Shown piece by piece: positions 36,787 through 47,496 of a DNA stretch of 64,000 nt. Source of the DNA: Dyadobacter subterraneus (lineage in GTDB: Bacteria > Bacteroidota > Bacteroidia > Cytophagales > Spirosomataceae). Within the stretch, counting starts at the first letter, position 1. Each line of letters opens with the position of its first letter. The stretch is from contig NZ_JACYGY010000001.1 of assembly GCF_015221875.1 (NCBI RefSeq), positions 3,698,501 through 3,762,500 of the forward strand, written 5' to 3'. Position numbers and translations under genes: made by a program. The notes under the pieces were generated by a model. That model was not told where the DNA came from. It worked only from the letters and a program-made list of their open reading frames with translations, and searched no databases.

Positions 36787-36856
36787 GTCTTTCCGTTCTG
36801 GGTTGCAAATATAGGAGGTTCTGATTCAGAAAAACAAATGTTTTCGAAAAAAAAAG

Positions 36857-36886
36857 TTTGTCAGAAGCTTCTATTGTCTATTTTTG
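36857..36886 (+). promoter_or_regulatory. Bacteroidetes-type promoter for the VWA gene
   Basis: A -33 TTTG at 36857-36860 and a -7 box TATTTTTG at 36879-36886 match TTTG-N18-TAnnTTTG exactly. It lies 30 bp before the ATG at 36917. Confidence 0.7.
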
Positions 36887-36916
36887 AAAAAGTTTTAAAT
36901 AGTCAAATCGTTCATT

Positions 36917-37879
36917 ATGAACTGGAATTACCCCTTTGAAAGTACCGAATATTTTTTTATATTTTTCTTCATTGTTGCATACGTTTCCTTTATTTACCGT
37001 ACCATCCGGGTGGCCCGGCAGCTTAATACCACGGCCAGAACTTTAATTTTAAAGCTTTTTTTACGAACCATTTATTTTGCCTTATTAATTGTCAGCCTGC
37101 TCGGTCCGTCTTTTGGTGAAGCTGATCAGGCCATTCAGTCAAAAGGAAAGGATATTTACGTACTTGTTGATCTGTCAAAATCTATGGATGCGACGGACGT
37201 TACCCCCACCAGACTGGAAAAAGTAAAATTTGAGATTAACCATTTTGTCCAGAATCAGCATTCAAATCGGATTGGTTTGATCGTTTTTTCCAATGAAGCA
37301 TTCGTTCAGGTTCCGCTTACTTATGATGCCGCCGCACTTGAACTTTTTATTCAGAGTTTGCAAACAGAACTTTTGCCAACCAGCGGGACAAACATTTGCG
37401 GCGCTACGGAGTTGGCCTATAAAAAACTTGTTGACGGGAATGACCGCTCAGGCCGCTCTAAAATGATTGTCATATTTACAGACGGTGAAAATAAAGGCGA
37501 TTGTTACCGATCATTATATAACAACATACGGCGGTTTGGCGTCGGAATATATGTTGCGGCTGTGGGAACGAAAAATGGCAGCAGCATTCCATCCGGAGGA
37601 AAACCTTTGAAAGATGAAAAGGACAATCTGGTCATCAGCAAACTTGACGACGATTTTTTACAAACTCTGGCAGCCAGTACAAAAGGGGCATACTACGAAT
37701 TGAATAATGAAAAAAACGAGATAAACCGGATGATCAGCGATATTAATAATGCAGACGGAACGCTTGTTGACACCAGAACAGTAACTGTGGTCAGTAATAA
37801 ATATTATTATTTCCTGGGTGCTGCGCTGTTTTTATTAATCCTTGATGTGTTAATTACTATCGGAACTTTCCGACTCTGA
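36917..37879 (+). CDS. VWA-domain membrane protein (BatA/BatB-like)
   Basis: A 320-residue protein with two N-terminal membrane spans (about 11-27 and 48-65), a von Willebrand A domain at about 78-275 and a C-terminal span (about 297-315). The metal-binding MIDAS residues are DLSKSMD (DxSxS) and the Thr in TSGTNIC, with Asp in FTDGENKGD. This is the BatA/BatB layout of the Bacteroidetes aerotolerance proteins, where the VWA domain faces the periplasm. The next gene is a TPR protein like BatC. MoxR and BatD are not in the window, so the set is partial or separated. The domain most likely mediates protein contacts, not catalysis. Confidence 0.9.
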   Translation: MNWNYPFESTEYFFIFFFIVAYVSFIYRTIRVARQLNTTARTLILKLFLRTIYFALLIVSLLGPSFGEADQAIQSKGKDIYVLVDLSKSMDATDVTPTRLEKVKFEINHFVQNQHSNRIGLIVFSNEAFVQVPLTYDAAALELFIQSLQTELLPTSGTNICGATELAYKKLVDGNDRSGRSKMIVIFTDGENKGDCYRSLYNNIRRFGVGIYVAAVGTKNGSSIPSGGKPLKDEKDNLVISKLDDDFLQTLAASTKGAYYELNNEKNEINRMISDINNADGTLVDTRTVTVVSNKYYYFLGAALFLLILDVLITIGTFRL

Positions 37880-37916
37880 GTATCTCTTCTTATTTTTGCC
37901 TCCAAACAGAAATATT

Positions 37917-38636
37917 ATGAACGCCTTATTATTGTACTTACTGCTTTTGCTATGGGACAACCGGACGTTCGACGCTATTACAAAAACGAATGAAAGGAAG
38001 ATTGGTGCTGAAATGGCTTTTAAGAAAAAGCAGTTTGTCAATGCCTCTAAACTATATCATCAGATCACTTACGGCTCCGTTTTTTCTGATCCGGCAGCGA
38101 GGTTGAACATGGCCCACTCCTATTATCAGGCCGGCCAGCTAAAAGATGCATTATATCAATACAAACTTCTGGATCATGTAAAAGATAAAACGATTGCTTC
38201 GGTGGCCAACTGTCAGGTGGCACTTATTCTTGTTTCAAAAAAAGATACGGCTGGCGCACTGGAACGATTAAAAACTTCCTTACGCCTTGAACCCAGAAAT
38301 ACCGTTGCCAGGTCAAATTATATTATTTTAAAAACACATTTTTCAGGAATAGAACAACCTTCGCAGTCGAGCCAGGACAATAGAATGGCGAAAAACGAAG
38401 CGAGTACAAATAAGCCAACTCCGTCAAAACCAGAGGCAAAACCGGAAGGTTTTGAACAGGAGGAAGCTGCAAAACGTGAACAATTATTACGCAGTCTGAA
38501 ATCCATGAATATGTCGGAAGAGCAGGCCCGTCTTATTTTGGATGCGATGAAATCAAACGAATCCCAATATATTTACCAACTCAGACGAAAGCAGTACGCC
38601 AAGAAGTCTGAGCGAAATGAAACAATAGAATGGTAA
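37917..38636 (+). CDS. TPR protein (BatC-like)
   Basis: A start at 37917 gives 239 residues, with an N-terminal hydrophobic segment (MNALLLYLLLLLW) as signal or anchor. TPR-type repeats span about 30-135 (AFKKKQFVNASKLYHQI, PAARLNMAHSYYQAGQLKDA). A charged Lys/Glu/Pro-rich tail with KPTPSKPEAKPEG follows, and a short conserved C-terminal helix with MSEEQARLILDAMKSNE. This resembles BatC, and the gene sits 37 bp after the VWA gene. It probably works with that protein at the periplasmic face of the inner membrane. No enzymatic motif. Confidence 0.85.
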   Translation: MNALLLYLLLLLWDNRTFDAITKTNERKIGAEMAFKKKQFVNASKLYHQITYGSVFSDPAARLNMAHSYYQAGQLKDALYQYKLLDHVKDKTIASVANCQVALILVSKKDTAGALERLKTSLRLEPRNTVARSNYIILKTHFSGIEQPSQSSQDNRMAKNEASTNKPTPSKPEAKPEGFEQEEAAKREQLLRSLKSMNMSEEQARLILDAMKSNESQYIYQLRRKQYAKKSERNETIEW

Positions 38637-38654
38637 TTTTTACTATAAGACTCC

Positions 38655-39590
38655 ATGAACAGCATACCAGAAACTAATTTTCAATTCCCAAATCAAACCG
38701 GTTTTTACAAAGGAAAAGTACGTGATGTATACTCTTTTGAAGACAAACTGGTTATGGTTGCCACCGACAGAATTTCGGCTTTTGACGTTATTTTGCCAAA
38801 AGCAATTCCTTATAAAGGCCAGGTTTTAAATCAGATTGCAGCACACTTTTTATTGGCTACGGCGGATATTGTCCCAAACTGGTTACAAGAAGTTCCGGAT
38901 CCGAATGTAAGTTTGGGTATTAAATGTGAAGCTTTTCCTGTTGAAATGGTGGTTCGTGGTTATCTGGCTGGACATGCATGGAGAGAATATTCAGCAGGGA
39001 AAAGAGAGGTTTGCGGAGTTTCTTTACCTGACGGATTGAAAGAAAACGATAAATTGCCTGCGCCAATCATTACACCGACCACCAAAGCACACGAAGGCCA
39101 TGATGAAGATATTTCTCGTGAGCAAATTTTAAGTCAGGGACTGGTATCGCAGGATAATTACGAACACCTGGAACGCTACACCTTGGCACTATTTAACCGT
39201 GGCACGGAAATGGCTGCTGACCAGGGACTTATTCTTGTGGATACGAAATATGAATTTGGAGAATTGAATGGCACGATTTATTTAATAGACGAAATCCATA
39301 CGCCGGATTCCTCACGTTATTTCTACAAGGATTCTTATGAGGAAAACCAAAGATTGAACCTGCCTCAGAAACAATTGTCGAAAGAATTTGTAAGAGAATG
39401 GCTTATTCAGAATGGTTTTCAGGGAAAAGAAGGACAAACCGTTCCTGCCATGGAAGAGGATTGGATCCGGCAAATCTCTGAAAGGTACATTGAGCTTTTT
39501 GAAAAAGTATCTGGCAAAAAATTTCAGAAAAATAACTTAGACAATCCATTGCAACGCATAGAAAAAGCCATACTTAGAGCATTGGCCTAG
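38655..39590 (+). CDS. purC: Phosphoribosylaminoimidazole-succinocarboxamide synthase
   Basis: A 311-residue SAICAR synthetase of purine synthesis, joining CAIR and aspartate with ATP. Signature motifs: [21 protein letters not shown] at the N-terminus, the conserved [19 protein letters not shown], the substrate loop [27 protein letters not shown] and [13 protein letters not shown]. Length is that of the longer, yeast-like form found in Bacteroidetes. It is 18 bp after the TPR gene, so it may be read through from that transcript. No other purine gene is adjacent. Confidence 0.97.
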   Translation: MNSIPETNFQFPNQTGFYKGKVRDVYSFEDKLVMVATDRISAFDVILPKAIPYKGQVLNQIAAHFLLATADIVPNWLQEVPDPNVSLGIKCEAFPVEMVVRGYLAGHAWREYSAGKREVCGVSLPDGLKENDKLPAPIITPTTKAHEGHDEDISREQILSQGLVSQDNYEHLERYTLALFNRGTEMAADQGLILVDTKYEFGELNGTIYLIDEIHTPDSSRYFYKDSYEENQRLNLPQKQLSKEFVREWLIQNGFQGKEGQTVPAMEEDWIRQISERYIELFEKVSGKKFQKNNLDNPLQRIEKAILRALA

Positions 39591-39643
39591 TCTGGTCAAA
39601 AGTAATTAACCTAACAAATCATCTGGTTTTAACAAAAACTCGT

Positions 39644-40066
39644 ATGAATCACAGCCTACAAAAAAAAGAACAATACGCCTACATCGACCTTGAAGAAACG
39701 GCGTTTGCTAATGAAGTTCCAGCCGCATTTGAGGAAAAATCCCGTGAGCTTTTTCGCGAGGGATTTAATAACCTGATTGTCAATATGCAGGTCACAAAAT
39801 CCGTTGATGCCAGTGGAACTGCGGTATTGAAAAAAGTAAACTGGTTATGCAAGAATGACCTGGGTATGTTGGTAATCGTTACCAAAGACGACGATTTTAT
39901 TGACTTACTTGAATCTCTAAAAATTCCTGATTTGAATATACTTCCCACGCAGGAAGAAGCAATTGACGCCGTTTTTATGAATAATCTTGAAAACGAATTC
40001 GGTGCGGGAGATGACGATTATGATGCCGAAGATTATGACAACGTAAGTGAATCAAGCGAGCCCTGA
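39644..40066 (+). CDS. STAS-domain protein (anti-sigma factor antagonist-like)
   Basis: A 140-residue protein whose residues about 10-115 form a STAS domain: [44 protein letters not shown] with the phosphorylatable Ser position in [24 protein letters not shown]. The tail is strongly acidic ([11 protein letters not shown]). Family role: partner switching with anti-sigma or serine kinases; no partner is in the window. It follows purC by 53 bp and ends at a strong terminator, and may be co-transcribed with it. Confidence 0.88.
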   Translation: MNHSLQKKEQYAYIDLEETAFANEVPAAFEEKSRELFREGFNNLIVNMQVTKSVDASGTAVLKKVNWLCKNDLGMLVIVTKDDDFIDLLESLKIPDLNILPTQEEAIDAVFMNNLENEFGAGDDDYDAEDYDNVSESSEP

Positions 40067-40093
40067 TTACTTAGAATCGTTCTTTTTAAGCCA

Positions 40094-40127
40094 AAAACCA
40101 TCATCCTCGGGATGATGGTTTTTTTAT
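40094..40127 (+). terminator. Intrinsic terminator after the STAS gene
   Basis: A 13-bp perfect stem (40094-40106 with 40110-40122) with a 3-nt loop and a T tract, 27 bp after the stop. It closes the transcript running from 36.9 kb. Confidence 0.9.
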
Positions 40128-40464
40128 TTTTGCCTAAAATTTCGTAAATTAACAATGTGGAAAAGCATATTGATGAAAGTAGGAAAACAAAAAATCGCAC
40201 CATTTTCTTTTGAAAAATTCATAACAATAGTACAGGATCGTTATCAAATTATCAGTATTTTCAGATTTATTGTAACGAAACAACCAATTTCATATAGGTT
40301 GGATAAAATTTCGTGGTTTTGATATTACACCAAATATTTTTTATCATTATCTTGCGTGGCTTTACTCTATTCTTAATGCGATAGCGGCAAAGCGTTTAAT
40401 TTAATTTGCTTATTTATATAAATTCTACACACGAATTTGTAAAAAAGTCTACACTCTTCGATAT
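40128..40464. other. Upstream region of gltB
   Basis: A 337-bp AT-rich region with no gene, presumably holding the gltB promoter. I found no clean TTTG/TAnnTTTG pair; the nearest (TATCTTGC near 40349) has too long a spacer. No riboswitch-like structure was seen. Confidence 0.45.
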
Positions 40465-43400
40465 ATGTCGCAAATGTCAGAACCAATGGTAGAACAACAG
40501 GGGCTTTATCGCCCGGAATTTGAACATGATGCATGTGGGATAGGTTTCCGTGCCAACATTAAGGGTCGTAAGTCACATCAAATTGTGGCGGACGCAATTC
40601 ACATGCTGGAAAGAATGGAGCATCGGGGTGCTACCGGTTTTGATCCAAACACCGGTGATGGCGCCGGTATCCTGATACAGATTCCCCACGAGTATTTTGT
40701 AGAAGAATGCTCAAAAATCGGTTTCCAATTACCTCCTGCGGGTGAGTATGGTGTAGGTATGATCTTTTTTCCAAATGACGAGACTGTCAGGGAAGAATGC
40801 AGGGATATTGTCAACCGAAAGTTAAAACGATTGGGCTTAACCCTGATGGGTTACAGAAAAGTGCCGACACTAAACAACACGCTTGGTGAAGGATCTTTGT
40901 CTGTGGAGCCTTATGTAGAACAGGTTTTCATCAAACGTCCGGACGATGTTACTGAAGATATCGCTTTCGAACGCAAACTTTATATACTTCGCCAGGTTTC
41001 GGCACGTCTGATTCAGGATACGGTAAAAGGAGCAAAAGGAAGCTTCTATTATTCTTCTTTATCATGCCGCACGATTTCGTACAAAGGTCAGCTGACAACT
41101 GCTCAGTTGAAATATTATTTCCCGGATCTTGAAAATGAGTCAGTGGTTTCAGCGCTTGCTGTTGTTCACTCTCGTTTTGCAACCAATACTTTCCCGAAAT
41201 GGGAATTGGCACAGCCTTTCCGTTACATAGCCCATAATGGTGAAATTAACACCGTAAAAGGAAATGTGAACTGGATCCGTGCCGGCGAAAAAGCTTTTCA
41301 GTCGGAATATTTCAGCAAAGAGGAAATGGATATGATCCTTCCTATTTGTGACCGTGGACAATCCGATTCTGCAAATCTTGACAACGCTATTGAATTGCTT
41401 CACCTTTCAGGCCGCTCGCTTCCTCATGTAATGATGATGCTGGTGCCTGAGGCCTGGGATGGCAATGACCAGATGGATGCGGAACGTAAAGCATTTTACG
41501 AATATCACGCAGCGATCATGGAACCTTGGGACGGACCTGCTTCGATTTCGTTTACAGACGGAAAGATGGTAGGTGCTACGCTTGACCGTAACGGTCTTCG
41601 TCCTTCCCGTTATTGGGTTTTGGATGATGATACAATCATCATGGCTTCCGAAGCAGGTGTTTTGGAAGTTGATCAGGCGAAAGTTGTGACAAAAGGCCGT
41701 TTGCAGCCAGGTCGTATGTTCATCGTTGATATGGAACAAGGTCGTATCATCCCTGACGAAGAAATTAAAGCACAGATTTGTTCAGCACAGCCTTATCAGG
41801 AATGGTTGAATGAAAATAAACTACGCGTTGAAGATCTTGATCAGCCAATCCGTACATACAGACAATATGAAGATTCTTCGTTGTTGAAACGTCAGATGGC
41901 TTTCGGATTTACTTCGGAAGATTTGCGGATGATCCTTGCTCCGATGGCGCAAAGTGGTTTGGAAGCAATCGGTTCTATGGGTACTGACGTTCCCCTGGCT
42001 GTTCTTTCTGAACAAAGTCAGCATATGTCGAGTTACTTCAAGCAGCTTTTTGCGCAGGTAACAAACCCTCCTATTGACTCGATTCGTGAAAGAGCGATCA
42101 TGTCACTGATTTCATTCGTAGGAAGCACAGAAAATATTTTGACGGAAACGCCTCAGCATTGCCGTCAGATCGAATTGCCTCACCCGGTTTTGACCGTTAC
42201 GGAATTTGATAAATTAAGATTTATTGATAAAAATCACTTCCAGGCAAAAACAATCAACATCTACTTCCGGGCAGATGAAGGCGGAAAAGCTTTGGAACGT
42301 GCTTTGGCAAGAATTTGCCGTTACGCGGTTGAAGCGATTGAAGATGGTTTTGAAATCATCATTCTTTCCGACCGTGCGATCGATTCTGATCACGCACCGA
42401 TTCCTACTTTGCTTGCCACGGCGGCAATCCACCACCACTTGATCCGCGAAGGTTTGAGAGGAAAAGTTGGTTTGCTTGTTGAAGCTGGTGACGTTTGGGA
42501 AACACATCATTTTGCTACGCTGATTGGTTATGGCGCAGCAGGTGTTTGTCCTTATATGGCATTTGAAACGCTTTCTTTCATGAACCGCAAAAACATGATT
42601 GATGGTGAATTCACAGACGATAAATTATATTACAACTACATCAAAGCTGTTAACAAAGAGCTTTTGAAGATTTTCTCAAAAATGGGAATTTCAACACTTC
42701 AATCTTATCAAGGCGCTCAGATTTTCGAATGTGTTGGTATGAACAAAGATGTGGTTGACCGCTTCTTCACGGGTACCATTTCCCGCATCAGCGGTATGGG
42801 TATTGCTGAAATTGCGCGTGAAGTATTGGTTCGTCATAAAGTTGCCTACCACGAAAGTCCTAACATGACTCCGCGTCTGGAAGTTGGCGGGTTTTATCAG
42901 TGGAAACAACGCGGCGAAGCGCATATCTTTAATCCGCAAACTGTTCATTTGTTACAACACTCGACAAAAAACAACAGTTACGCTGAATTTAAGAAATATT
43001 CAAAACTGATTGATGATCAAACACATAAAGCACTAACACTTCGTGGATTGTTACGTTTCAAAAAAGGAACGCCAATTCCAATCGAAGAAGTTGAACCGGT
43101 TGAAAACATTTTCAAACGTTTCGCAACAGGTGCTATGTCATTTGGCTCGATCTCTTGGGAAGCGCATACCACGCTGGCCATTGCTATGAACCGTATTGGT
43201 GGAAAATCCAATTCAGGTGAAGGCGGAGAAGATGAACTTCGCTACAAAAATCTGGCTAATGGCGACAGCATGAATTCTCAGATCAAGCAGGTTGCTTCGG
43301 GACGTTTCGGAGTTACCAGCCATTATTTGAGCAATGCAGGTGAATTGCAAATTAAAACAGCACAAGGTGCAAAACCGGGTGAAGGTGGTCAGCTGCCGGG

Positions 43401-45048
43401 TCATAAAGTAGATGACTGGATCGGACGTACACGTCACTCGACTCCGGGTGTAGGACTTATTTCTCCCCCACCACACCACGATATTTATTCAATTGAAGAT
43501 TTGGCTCAGCTGATTTTCGATTTGAAAAATGCAAACCGTGCGGCTCGTATCAGTGTAAAACTGGTATCCGAAGCGGGTGTTGGAACCGTTGCTGCGGGTG
43601 TGGCAAAAGCACATGCCGACCACATTCTGATCTCAGGGTATGACGGAGGAACAGGTGCTTCGCCGTTGAGTTCGATTCGCCATGCAGGGCTTCCATGGGA
43701 ACTTGGTTTGGCTGAAACGCATCAGACACTGGTTAAAAATAAATTGCGCGGACGCGTTACGGTTCAGGCTGATGGTCAGCTTCGTACAGGCAAAGACCTT
43801 GCGATTGCCGCTATGCTTGGAGCGGAAGAATGGGGTGTTGCTACTGCAGCACTTGTTGCGGCAGGTTGTATTATGATGCGTAAGTGTCACTTGAATACTT
43901 GCCCGGTTGGGGTTGCTACGCAGAATAAAGAGCTTCGTGCTTTGTTCTCCGGAAAACCAGAACATGTGGTTAACATGTTTACTTTCATGGCGCAGGAACT
44001 TCGCGAGATTATGGCTCAGCTTGGTTTCCGTACGGTTAATGAAATGGTTGGGCAAGTTCAATACCTTGAACCACGCAACGATTTAAAACACTGGAAATAT
44101 AAAAACCTTAATTTCGATGCGATCCTGTTTAAGGATTCAGATCTTTCGGTAGCACAATACAAACAGGAAGATCAGGATCACGGAATCAGTGAAATCATCG
44201 ATCTGAAATTGATTGATGCAGCAAAAGCAGCTCTTGAAAATTCAGAAGAGGTTTACGGGGAATTCCCGATCAATAACCTGAACCGTGCGGTTGGAACGAT
44301 GTTATCCAACGAAATTTCCAAAGTTCACGGCGGAACAGGACTTCCAAAAGGTAGCATCCATTTCCGTTTCCGTGGAACAGCGGGACAAAGTTTCGGTGCG
44401 TTTAATACAGCCGGAATTCGTCTGGAACTGGAAGGTGATGCGAATGATTACTTTGGAAAAGGTCTTTGTGGCGCGGAACTGATTGTTTATCCGGATCGTG
44501 ATTCTAAATTCAAACCTGAGGAAAATATTATCATTGGTAACGTAGCATTCTACGGTGCTACTTCTGGTGAAGCTTATATCCGCGGTACGGCTGGTGAACG
44601 TTTCTGTGTAAGAAATTCAGGAGCGAAAGTTGTTGTTGAAGGACTTGGAGATCACGGACTTGAATACATGACGGGTGGTTTGGCCGTTATCCTTGGTTCA
44701 ACAGGTAGAAACTTTGCAGCGGGTATGTCGGGAGGTGTTGCTTATGTACTTGACAGAGCAGGAGATTTCCGCGAAAAAGTGAACTTCGAGATGGTGGCAG
44801 TTGATGCGATCAATGAAGAAGATCAGCTTATTCTGCGTGATTCTCTGGAAAAACATTTCCAGTACACAACCAGTAACGTGGCGTTCCAGTTATTACAAAA
44901 CTGGGAAGAATCGATTGGTTTATTTGTAAAAGTACTTCCAAATGACTTTAAGAAGGCTTTGGACGGACGCGGTATAACACTTGCCCAGCAGATTGCCGAT
45001 AAAAATGTTGTGTATCAGGACATTGTTGTTGATGTAGACCATTTGTAA
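40465..45048 (+). CDS. gltB: Glutamate synthase large subunit
   Basis: A 1527-residue enzyme converting glutamine and 2-oxoglutarate to two glutamates. The N-terminal glutaminase (Ntn hydrolase) begins after a 23-residue propeptide at the catalytic Cys24 in HDACGIGF. The central domain and the FMN-binding synthase barrel follow (SGEGGEDELRY, IKQVASGRFGVTSHYL, GHKVDDWIGRTRHSTPGVGL). The iron-sulfur Cys cluster is in CIMMRKCHLNTCPVGVATQ. The C-terminal GXGXG repeat domain includes GGDH-like YDHGLEYMTGG-type turns. Length is full. It is followed 93 bp later by gltD. Codon use and frame are clean throughout, in contrast to the broken genes at 18-36 kb. Confidence 0.98.
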   Translation: MSQMSEPMVEQQGLYRPEFEHDACGIGFRANIKGRKSHQIVADAIHMLERMEHRGATGFDPNTGDGAGILIQIPHEYFVEECSKIGFQLPPAGEYGVGMIFFPNDETVREECRDIVNRKLKRLGLTLMGYRKVPTLNNTLGEGSLSVEPYVEQVFIKRPDDVTEDIAFERKLYILRQVSARLIQDTVKGAKGSFYYSSLSCRTISYKGQLTTAQLKYYFPDLENESVVSALAVVHSRFATNTFPKWELAQPFRYIAHNGEINTVKGNVNWIRAGEKAFQSEYFSKEEMDMILPICDRGQSDSANLDNAIELLHLSGRSLPHVMMMLVPEAWDGNDQMDAERKAFYEYHAAIMEPWDGPASISFTDGKMVGATLDRNGLRPSRYWVLDDDTIIMASEAGVLEVDQAKVVTKGRLQPGRMFIVDMEQGRIIPDEEIKAQICSAQPYQEWLNENKLRVEDLDQPIRTYRQYEDSSLLKRQMAFGFTSEDLRMILAPMAQSGLEAIGSMGTDVPLAVLSEQSQHMSSYFKQLFAQVTNPPIDSIRERAIMSLISFVGSTENILTETPQHCRQIELPHPVLTVTEFDKLRFIDKNHFQAKTINIYFRADEGGKALERALARICRYAVEAIEDGFEIIILSDRAIDSDHAPIPTLLATAAIHHHLIREGLRGKVGLLVEAGDVWETHHFATLIGYGAAGVCPYMAFETLSFMNRKNMIDGEFTDDKLYYNYIKAVNKELLKIFSKMGISTLQSYQGAQIFECVGMNKDVVDRFFTGTISRISGMGIAEIAREVLVRHKVAYHESPNMTPRLEVGGFYQWKQRGEAHIFNPQTVHLLQHSTKNNSYAEFKKYSKLIDDQTHKALTLRGLLRFKKGTPIPIEEVEPVENIFKRFATGAMSFGSISWEAHTTLAIAMNRIGGKSNSGEGGEDELRYKNLANGDSMNSQIKQVASGRFGVTSHYLSNAGELQIKTAQGAKPGEGGQLPGHKVDDWIGRTRHSTPGVGLISPPPHHDIYSIEDLAQLIFDLKNANRAARISVKLVSEAGVGTVAAGVAKAHADHILISGYDGGTGASPLSSIRHAGLPWELGLAETHQTLVKNKLRGRVTVQADGQLRTGKDLAIAAMLGAEEWGVATAALVAAGCIMMRKCHLNTCPVGVATQNKELRALFSGKPEHVVNMFTFMAQELREIMAQLGFRTVNEMVGQVQYLEPRNDLKHWKYKNLNFDAILFKDSDLSVAQYKQEDQDHGISEIIDLKLIDAAKAALENSEEVYGEFPINNLNRAVGTMLSNEISKVHGGTGLPKGSIHFRFRGTAGQSFGAFNTAGIRLELEGDANDYFGKGLCGAELIVYPDRDSKFKPEENIIIGNVAFYGATSGEAYIRGTAGERFCVRNSGAKVVVEGLGDHGLEYMTGGLAVILGSTGRNFAAGMSGGVAYVLDRAGDFREKVNFEMVAVDAINEEDQLILRDSLEKHFQYTTSNVAFQLLQNWEESIGLFVKVLPNDFKKALDGRGITLAQQIADKNVVYQDIVVDVDHL

Positions 45049-45141
45049 GCTCTGAGCCGTAAGTTATCAGCTGTTTGTTTCGGCCGCCAAGAAAACCAGA
45101 CAGCCCCAATTTGAATCACGATTAACAAGGAAATATTAAGA

Positions 45142-46650
45142 ATGGGAAAGCCAACCGGATTTATTGAGTTTGAAAGGGAATTACCAAAGAAAAGAGCCGT
45201 TGAAGAACGTCTTCATGATTATAAAGAAATTGAAACAGCACCAATAGAGTCAAAATCCAAGGAGCAGGCAGCACGTTGTATGGACTGCGGAATTCCTTTT
45301 TGCCATAACGGTTGTCCGCTGGGAAATATCATCCCGGAATTCAACGACGCCGTTTATGACGGAAACTGGGGATTGGCTTATGAAATATTAGCATCGACAA
45401 ATAACTTCCCGGAATTTACGGGAAGAATTTGTCCAGCGCCCTGCGAAGCATCCTGTGTTTTGGGAATTAACAAACCACCGGTTGCAATTGAATTTATTGA
45501 AAAATCAATTGTTGAAAAAGCATTTGAACTTGGTCTTGTTAAACCAAGATTTCCTCAGAAACGTACTGGTAAAAAAGTTGCGGTTGTAGGTTCTGGTCCT
45601 GCTGGTATGGCTGCGGCAAATCAGTTGAACCAGGCTGGTCATACAGTTTCGTTGCTTGAAAGAGCTGATAAAATCGGTGGACTGCTACGTTACGGTATCC
45701 CTGATTTCAAACTTGAAAAGAAAGTAATCGACCGTCGTCTTGCTGTGATGCAGGAAGAAGGAATTGAGTTTATTACCAACGTAAATGTTGGTGTGGATAT
45801 CAAAGCGGACGAACTTTTAAACGAATACGATGCAGTAGTTTTAACTATGGGATCAACGGTTCCAAGAGATTTGAATATTGAAGGCCGTCAATTGAAGGGA
45901 GTTCATTATGCGATGGAATTTTTGAGTCAACAAAATAAACGTGTGGCTGATATTTTCCCGGAAGTAGATCACCAGGGCAAGAAATATGCACATGGTCAGC
46001 TTTTGGCAACCGGTAAAAACGTGGTAGTAATTGGTGGTGGTGATACTGGATCCGATTGTGTTGGAACTTCAAACCGTCATGGTGCAAAATCTGTAACGCA
46101 GATCGAGCTGATGCCAGTTCCTCCAAAAGATCGTGACACAAGTACACCTTGGCCAAACTGGCCGATGATGCTTCGTACTTCTACCTCACATGAAGAAGGT
46201 TGTGAAAGACATTGGTCCATCAACACAAAATCTTTTATTGGAGACGAAAACGGTAATCTTTCCGGGTTGAAAATTGTTGAGCTTGACTGGCAAAAAGATC
46301 CTGAAACCGGCCGCATGCAAATGAAGGAAGTAGCAGGAAGCGAGCAGGTATTGCCTTGTGAACTTGCACTTTTGGCAGCAGGATTTTTGCATCCTCAGCA
46401 GGAAGGACTTTTGAAAGATCTTGACCTGGAATTTGATGAACGTGGTAACATAAAAGCAAATGGTTACCAGTCTACAACAAACGAAAAAGTTTTCGCAGCA
46501 GGTGACTGCCGCCGTGGACAATCCCTTGTTGTCTGGGCGATCAGCGAAGGCCGTGAAGCAGCCCGCGCTGTGGACGAATTCCTGATGGGCGAGTCATTCC
46601 TGGAAGCAAAAGCAGTTTCTATGCTGAATCCGGTTTTTGCTCATGCCTGA
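45142..46650 (+). CDS. gltD: Glutamate synthase small subunit, NAD(P)H-dependent
   Basis: A 502-residue electron-transfer subunit. The N-terminal iron-sulfur part has [17 protein letters not shown] and [16 protein letters not shown]-binding motif [17 protein letters not shown] near 147 and an NAD(P) motif [15 protein letters not shown] near 294 follow, and the C-terminal FAD strand is [14 protein letters not shown]. Together with gltB it forms the GOGAT complex, drawing electrons from NAD(P)H. Length is normal. Its terminator lies 30 bp after the stop. Confidence 0.97.
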   Translation: MGKPTGFIEFERELPKKRAVEERLHDYKEIETAPIESKSKEQAARCMDCGIPFCHNGCPLGNIIPEFNDAVYDGNWGLAYEILASTNNFPEFTGRICPAPCEASCVLGINKPPVAIEFIEKSIVEKAFELGLVKPRFPQKRTGKKVAVVGSGPAGMAAANQLNQAGHTVSLLERADKIGGLLRYGIPDFKLEKKVIDRRLAVMQEEGIEFITNVNVGVDIKADELLNEYDAVVLTMGSTVPRDLNIEGRQLKGVHYAMEFLSQQNKRVADIFPEVDHQGKKYAHGQLLATGKNVVVIGGGDTGSDCVGTSNRHGAKSVTQIELMPVPPKDRDTSTPWPNWPMMLRTSTSHEEGCERHWSINTKSFIGDENGNLSGLKIVELDWQKDPETGRMQMKEVAGSEQVLPCELALLAAGFLHPQQEGLLKDLDLEFDERGNIKANGYQSTTNEKVFAAGDCRRGQSLVVWAISEGREAARAVDEFLMGESFLEAKAVSMLNPVFAHA

Positions 46651-46680
46651 TTCGAGAACATAATTTCACAATAAGAATTA

Positions 46681-46717
46681 ACAAAATAAGCCATTCATTA
46701 TGAGTGGCTTATTTTGT
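46681..46717 (+). terminator. Intrinsic terminator after gltD
   Basis: A 17-bp stem (46681-46697 with 46701-46717, one G-T pair) with a 3-nt loop and TTTTG tail. It closes the gltB-gltD operon. Confidence 0.88.
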
Positions 46718-46819
46718 TTGGATGCTTTCTCACTTTTGAATAATCAATTTTTCCCGGTGATGATCCGTATATTTGGATTAGAAATCTGATTATTGAATTT
46801 TCTGTAAACACACATACTA

Positions 46820-47443
46820 ATGTTTTTACATTATTCTCCATTCTGGTTAAAAGCGATATACCCACGTTATAAATGGCACGTTCCAACCGCGGAAAAAGAA
46901 ATTTTTCTGACTTTTGATGACGGACCAATTCCTGATATTACAGAATTTGTACTGGATACATTGAAACAGTTTGAAGCCAAAGCAACATTTTTTTGCATTG
47001 GTGATAATGTAAAAAAACATCCGGCTATTTTCTCAAAAGTGATTAGTGAAGGCCATTCCATTGGAAACCATACATTCAATCACATGAATGGCTGGAAAAG
47101 TAAAGATCAGGAATATCTGGCAAATATCGAGTTGTGTGAAAAACAGCTCAAACTTGAAACTAATCTTTTTCGTCCGCCTTATGGAAGAATGAAAAAAAGT
47201 CAGTCGAGGCAACTCCCTGAATCCAAGGAAATTATTATGTGGGACGTTTTGAGCGGAGATTTTTCTGCCGCGGTAAAGCCGGAAGTCTGTCTTGAAAAGA
47301 CAATAAAATACGCCCGTCCTGGCTCGATTGTTTTATTTCATGACAGCCTCAAAGCGGCAAAAAATATGCAATATACTTTACCACGCTTTTTGGAACATTT
47401 TTCAAACAAAGATTACCAGTTTAAAGCGTTACCAATGAGCTGA
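46820..47443 (+). CDS. Polysaccharide deacetylase family protein (CE4/NodB)
   Basis: A 207-residue NodB-homology domain. Motifs: EIFLTFDDGPIPD (catalytic base and metal Asp), ATFFCIGDNVKKHP, SIGNHTFNHMNGW with the metal His pair, LFRPPYGRM, and a C-terminal VLFHDSLKAAKN with the last catalytic His. It removes acetyl groups from peptidoglycan, chitin or another surface sugar. A membrane-facing N-terminus (FLHYSPFWLKAIYP) is not a clear signal peptide. It begins a four-gene same-strand run with a glycosyltransferase, TatD and asparaginase, spaced 19 to 53 bp. Confidence 0.93.
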   Translation: MFLHYSPFWLKAIYPRYKWHVPTAEKEIFLTFDDGPIPDITEFVLDTLKQFEAKATFFCIGDNVKKHPAIFSKVISEGHSIGNHTFNHMNGWKSKDQEYLANIELCEKQLKLETNLFRPPYGRMKKSQSRQLPESKEIIMWDVLSGDFSAAVKPEVCLEKTIKYARPGSIVLFHDSLKAAKNMQYTLPRFLEHFSNKDYQFKALPMS

Positions 47444-47496
47444 ACTTATTTGGTTAGCGCTTGACCATCCTTTAAAAATTTCCGGAACCGGACTTT